Below are positions 11,748-12,536 of a DNA stretch of 12,536 nt, one piece after another; position 1 is the stretch's first letter, and each line of letters starts with the position of its first letter. The position numbers and the translations under genes are program-made. The notes under the pieces are model-generated. The model was not told where the DNA came from, did not search any database, and worked only from the letters and a program-made list of their open reading frames with translations. Source of the DNA: an uncultured Clostridia bacterium. GTDB taxonomy: Bacteria; Bacillota; Clostridia; Oscillospirales; Oscillospiraceae. The DNA lies in NCBI GenBank assembly GCA_937915065.1, contig CALDMR010000018.1, positions 1 to 12,536 on the forward strand, read 5' to 3'.

Positions 11748-12536
11748 TGGGAACTAATGTAAGCGATTCCGTCTTGAAAATCGCGCTGCTCATAACGGCG
11801 CAAACCATTGGTATAACTGGATTTCAGCCAACTTCATCAAGCTCTGCAAAGCGGAATTTGATGATGACCTGTTTCTCCTCGGTCAGCTCGATCCGGTCAA
11901 CAAGATTGACCAACAGCTCCCGGCTGGCAAAGGCCGAATCCATGAAGCGCTGCACCAATTCTTTGGCCCTGTCCTCCGTGCGGACGGGGTTTTTCTTTCG
12001 CAGCTCCAGCTCCCGCCGTTTTTCTTCCAGCAGGCTTCGCTCCAGCTTGACCCGGCTGTAAATGCGCTCAAAATCCGTTTCCGGCAGCAAACCGCTGAGG
12101 CGATCCATGTACACCTTATCCAGATTGGCCGTCAGGCTGTCGATCTTGCTTTGTACGGCGTGCCATTCCGCCTCCAAGGCGTTTTCTTTTCGCGCCTGCT
12201 CCACTGCTTGCTGCGCGATAGGGAGCAGTTCAGCGGGATGCAAATAGGCTTCACAGACTTCCCGCACCTTGGCAACGACCGCGTCTGTGACGGTCTTTTC
12301 CTTGATGGAGTGGCAGGTGCAGACGCCCGCCTTTGTAAACCGCTGATAGGTGCGGCAAACGAAGTACAGCACATCTTCTCCGGCCGCGTTCTTCCGGTTC
12401 ACCACCGCCAGCGGATAGCCGCACTCATGGCAAAAAATCATGCCTTTCAGCAGAAAGTCATAGGTACGGCTCCGGGTGTGCTTGCGGCTGTTCACCAGCA
12501 TCTGCACCTTGCGGAAGGTCTCGGTGTCGATCAGCG
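11748..12536 (-). mobile_element. One end of an integrated element with large serine recombinase (possible skin-like element)
   Basis: The boundary is placed at the point where sigK-like coding similarity ends (about 11740-11760). Inside are a 76-nt non-coding strip and then the recombinase gene, which runs to the window edge. The strip contains the dyad GCGATT-N10-AATCGC (11763-11768, 11779-11784), a possible recombinase-binding feature. The other end and the cargo are outside the window. The exact crossover cannot be defined without the opposite junction. Confidence 0.5.
11824..12536 (-). CDS. Large serine recombinase, C-terminal part (runs off right edge)
   Basis: The last 236 residues of a large serine recombinase; the catalytic resolvase domain lies beyond the window. 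The end of the recombinase domain is visible (LIDTETFRKVQMLVNSRKHT), then the zinc-ribbon domain with FCHECGYPL (C35, C38) and C60 plus C72/C74. Next is a long coiled-coil segment (about 105-190, rich in E, K, R, with the usual KVYMDRLSGLLPETDFERIY block), and the terminal LVNLVDRIELTEEKQVIIKF strand typical of Recombinase-domain proteins of clostridial elements. Such enzymes integrate and excise DNA between short att sites. The 3' end is 76 nt from a sigK-like gene tail, resembling the location of recombinase genes in sigK-intervening elements of Bacillus and Clostridioides. Confidence 0.93.
   Translation of the reverse strand, partial: LIDTETFRKVQMLVNSRKHTRSRTYDFLLKGMIFCHECGYPLAVVNRKNAAGEDVLYFVCRTYQRFTKAGVCTCHSIKEKTVTDAVVAKVREVCEAYLHPAELLPIAQQAVEQARKENALEAEWHAVQSKIDSLTANLDKVYMDRLSGLLPETDFERIYSRVKLERSLLEEKRRELELRKKNPVRTEDRAKELVQRFMDSAFASRELLVNLVDRIELTEEKQVIIKFRFAELDEVG

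Noticed and set aside
11531..11803. Minus-strand frame of 90 codons (MRRYEQRDFQDG...) across the sigK-like fragment and the dinB 3' end.
   Set aside because: It runs through the hairpin and into antisense dinB; the sigK-like frame beside it is the one with family similarity.
1..12536. CRISPR arrays, tRNA or rRNA genes, toxin-antitoxin pairs, IS terminal repeats.
   Set aside because: No regularly spaced repeats, no cloverleaf or rRNA signatures and no terminal inverted repeats were found by eye on either strand.

Overview
The window comes from an endospore-forming member of the Clostridia. It carries spoVAD-spoVAE, a probable 3' piece of sigK, a clostridial-type atp operon, an RFN (FMN) riboswitch in front of ribU, and a Gram-positive LexA box. 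The GC-rich coding bias (GGC, GCC, CTG codons) would fit an Oscillospiraceae-like lineage, but that placement is inference.

Layout. Positions 1-5139 (minus strand) hold the F1Fo ATP synthase operon atpB-E-F-H-A-G-D; atpD runs off the left edge and atpC is presumably beyond it. Subunits are tightly packed: atpF and atpH overlap by 4 nt, and most Shine-Dalgarno (SD) sequences lie inside or next to the preceding stop codon. Positions 5140-5579 form a regulatory interval with two or three candidate atp promoters, two sequences close to the Rex (NADH-sensing repressor) operator, and a perfect inverted repeat in the atp leader. Positions 5580-6947 (plus) hold spoVAD-spoVAE, without spoVAC upstream, closed by a strong bidirectional terminator. 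Positions 7017-8198 (minus) hold a two-gene operon of a YpsA-like SLOG protein and a DUF2461 protein, from a clear extended -10 promoter. Positions 8292-9322 hold a divergent pair: an HxlR-family regulator and a flavin-reductase-like protein. Positions 9390-10293 hold a promoter, an FMN riboswitch with terminator, the riboflavin transporter gene ribU and its terminator. Positions 10313-11672 hold a LexA box, a promoter, a Y-family polymerase gene (dinB) and a hairpin.

The right end is the most unusual part. On the minus strand, the C-terminal half of a large serine recombinase (11824 to the edge) is followed within 80 nt by an orphan 20-codon reading frame. This frame matches the extreme C-terminus of a sporulation sigma factor (YVSRLEKKALEKL...), ends in TAA, and lies just before the hairpin shared with dinB. 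The arrangement is what one end of a sigK-intervening ('skin'-like) element would look like: the recombinase inside the element and the sigK tail outside it. The N-terminal part of sigK would be at the far end of the element, outside this window.

Taken together, the window has an energy operon that may be redox-controlled, spore-membrane genes, flavin uptake and flavin redox functions, an SOS polymerase, and a probable developmentally excised or parasitic insertion in sigK.
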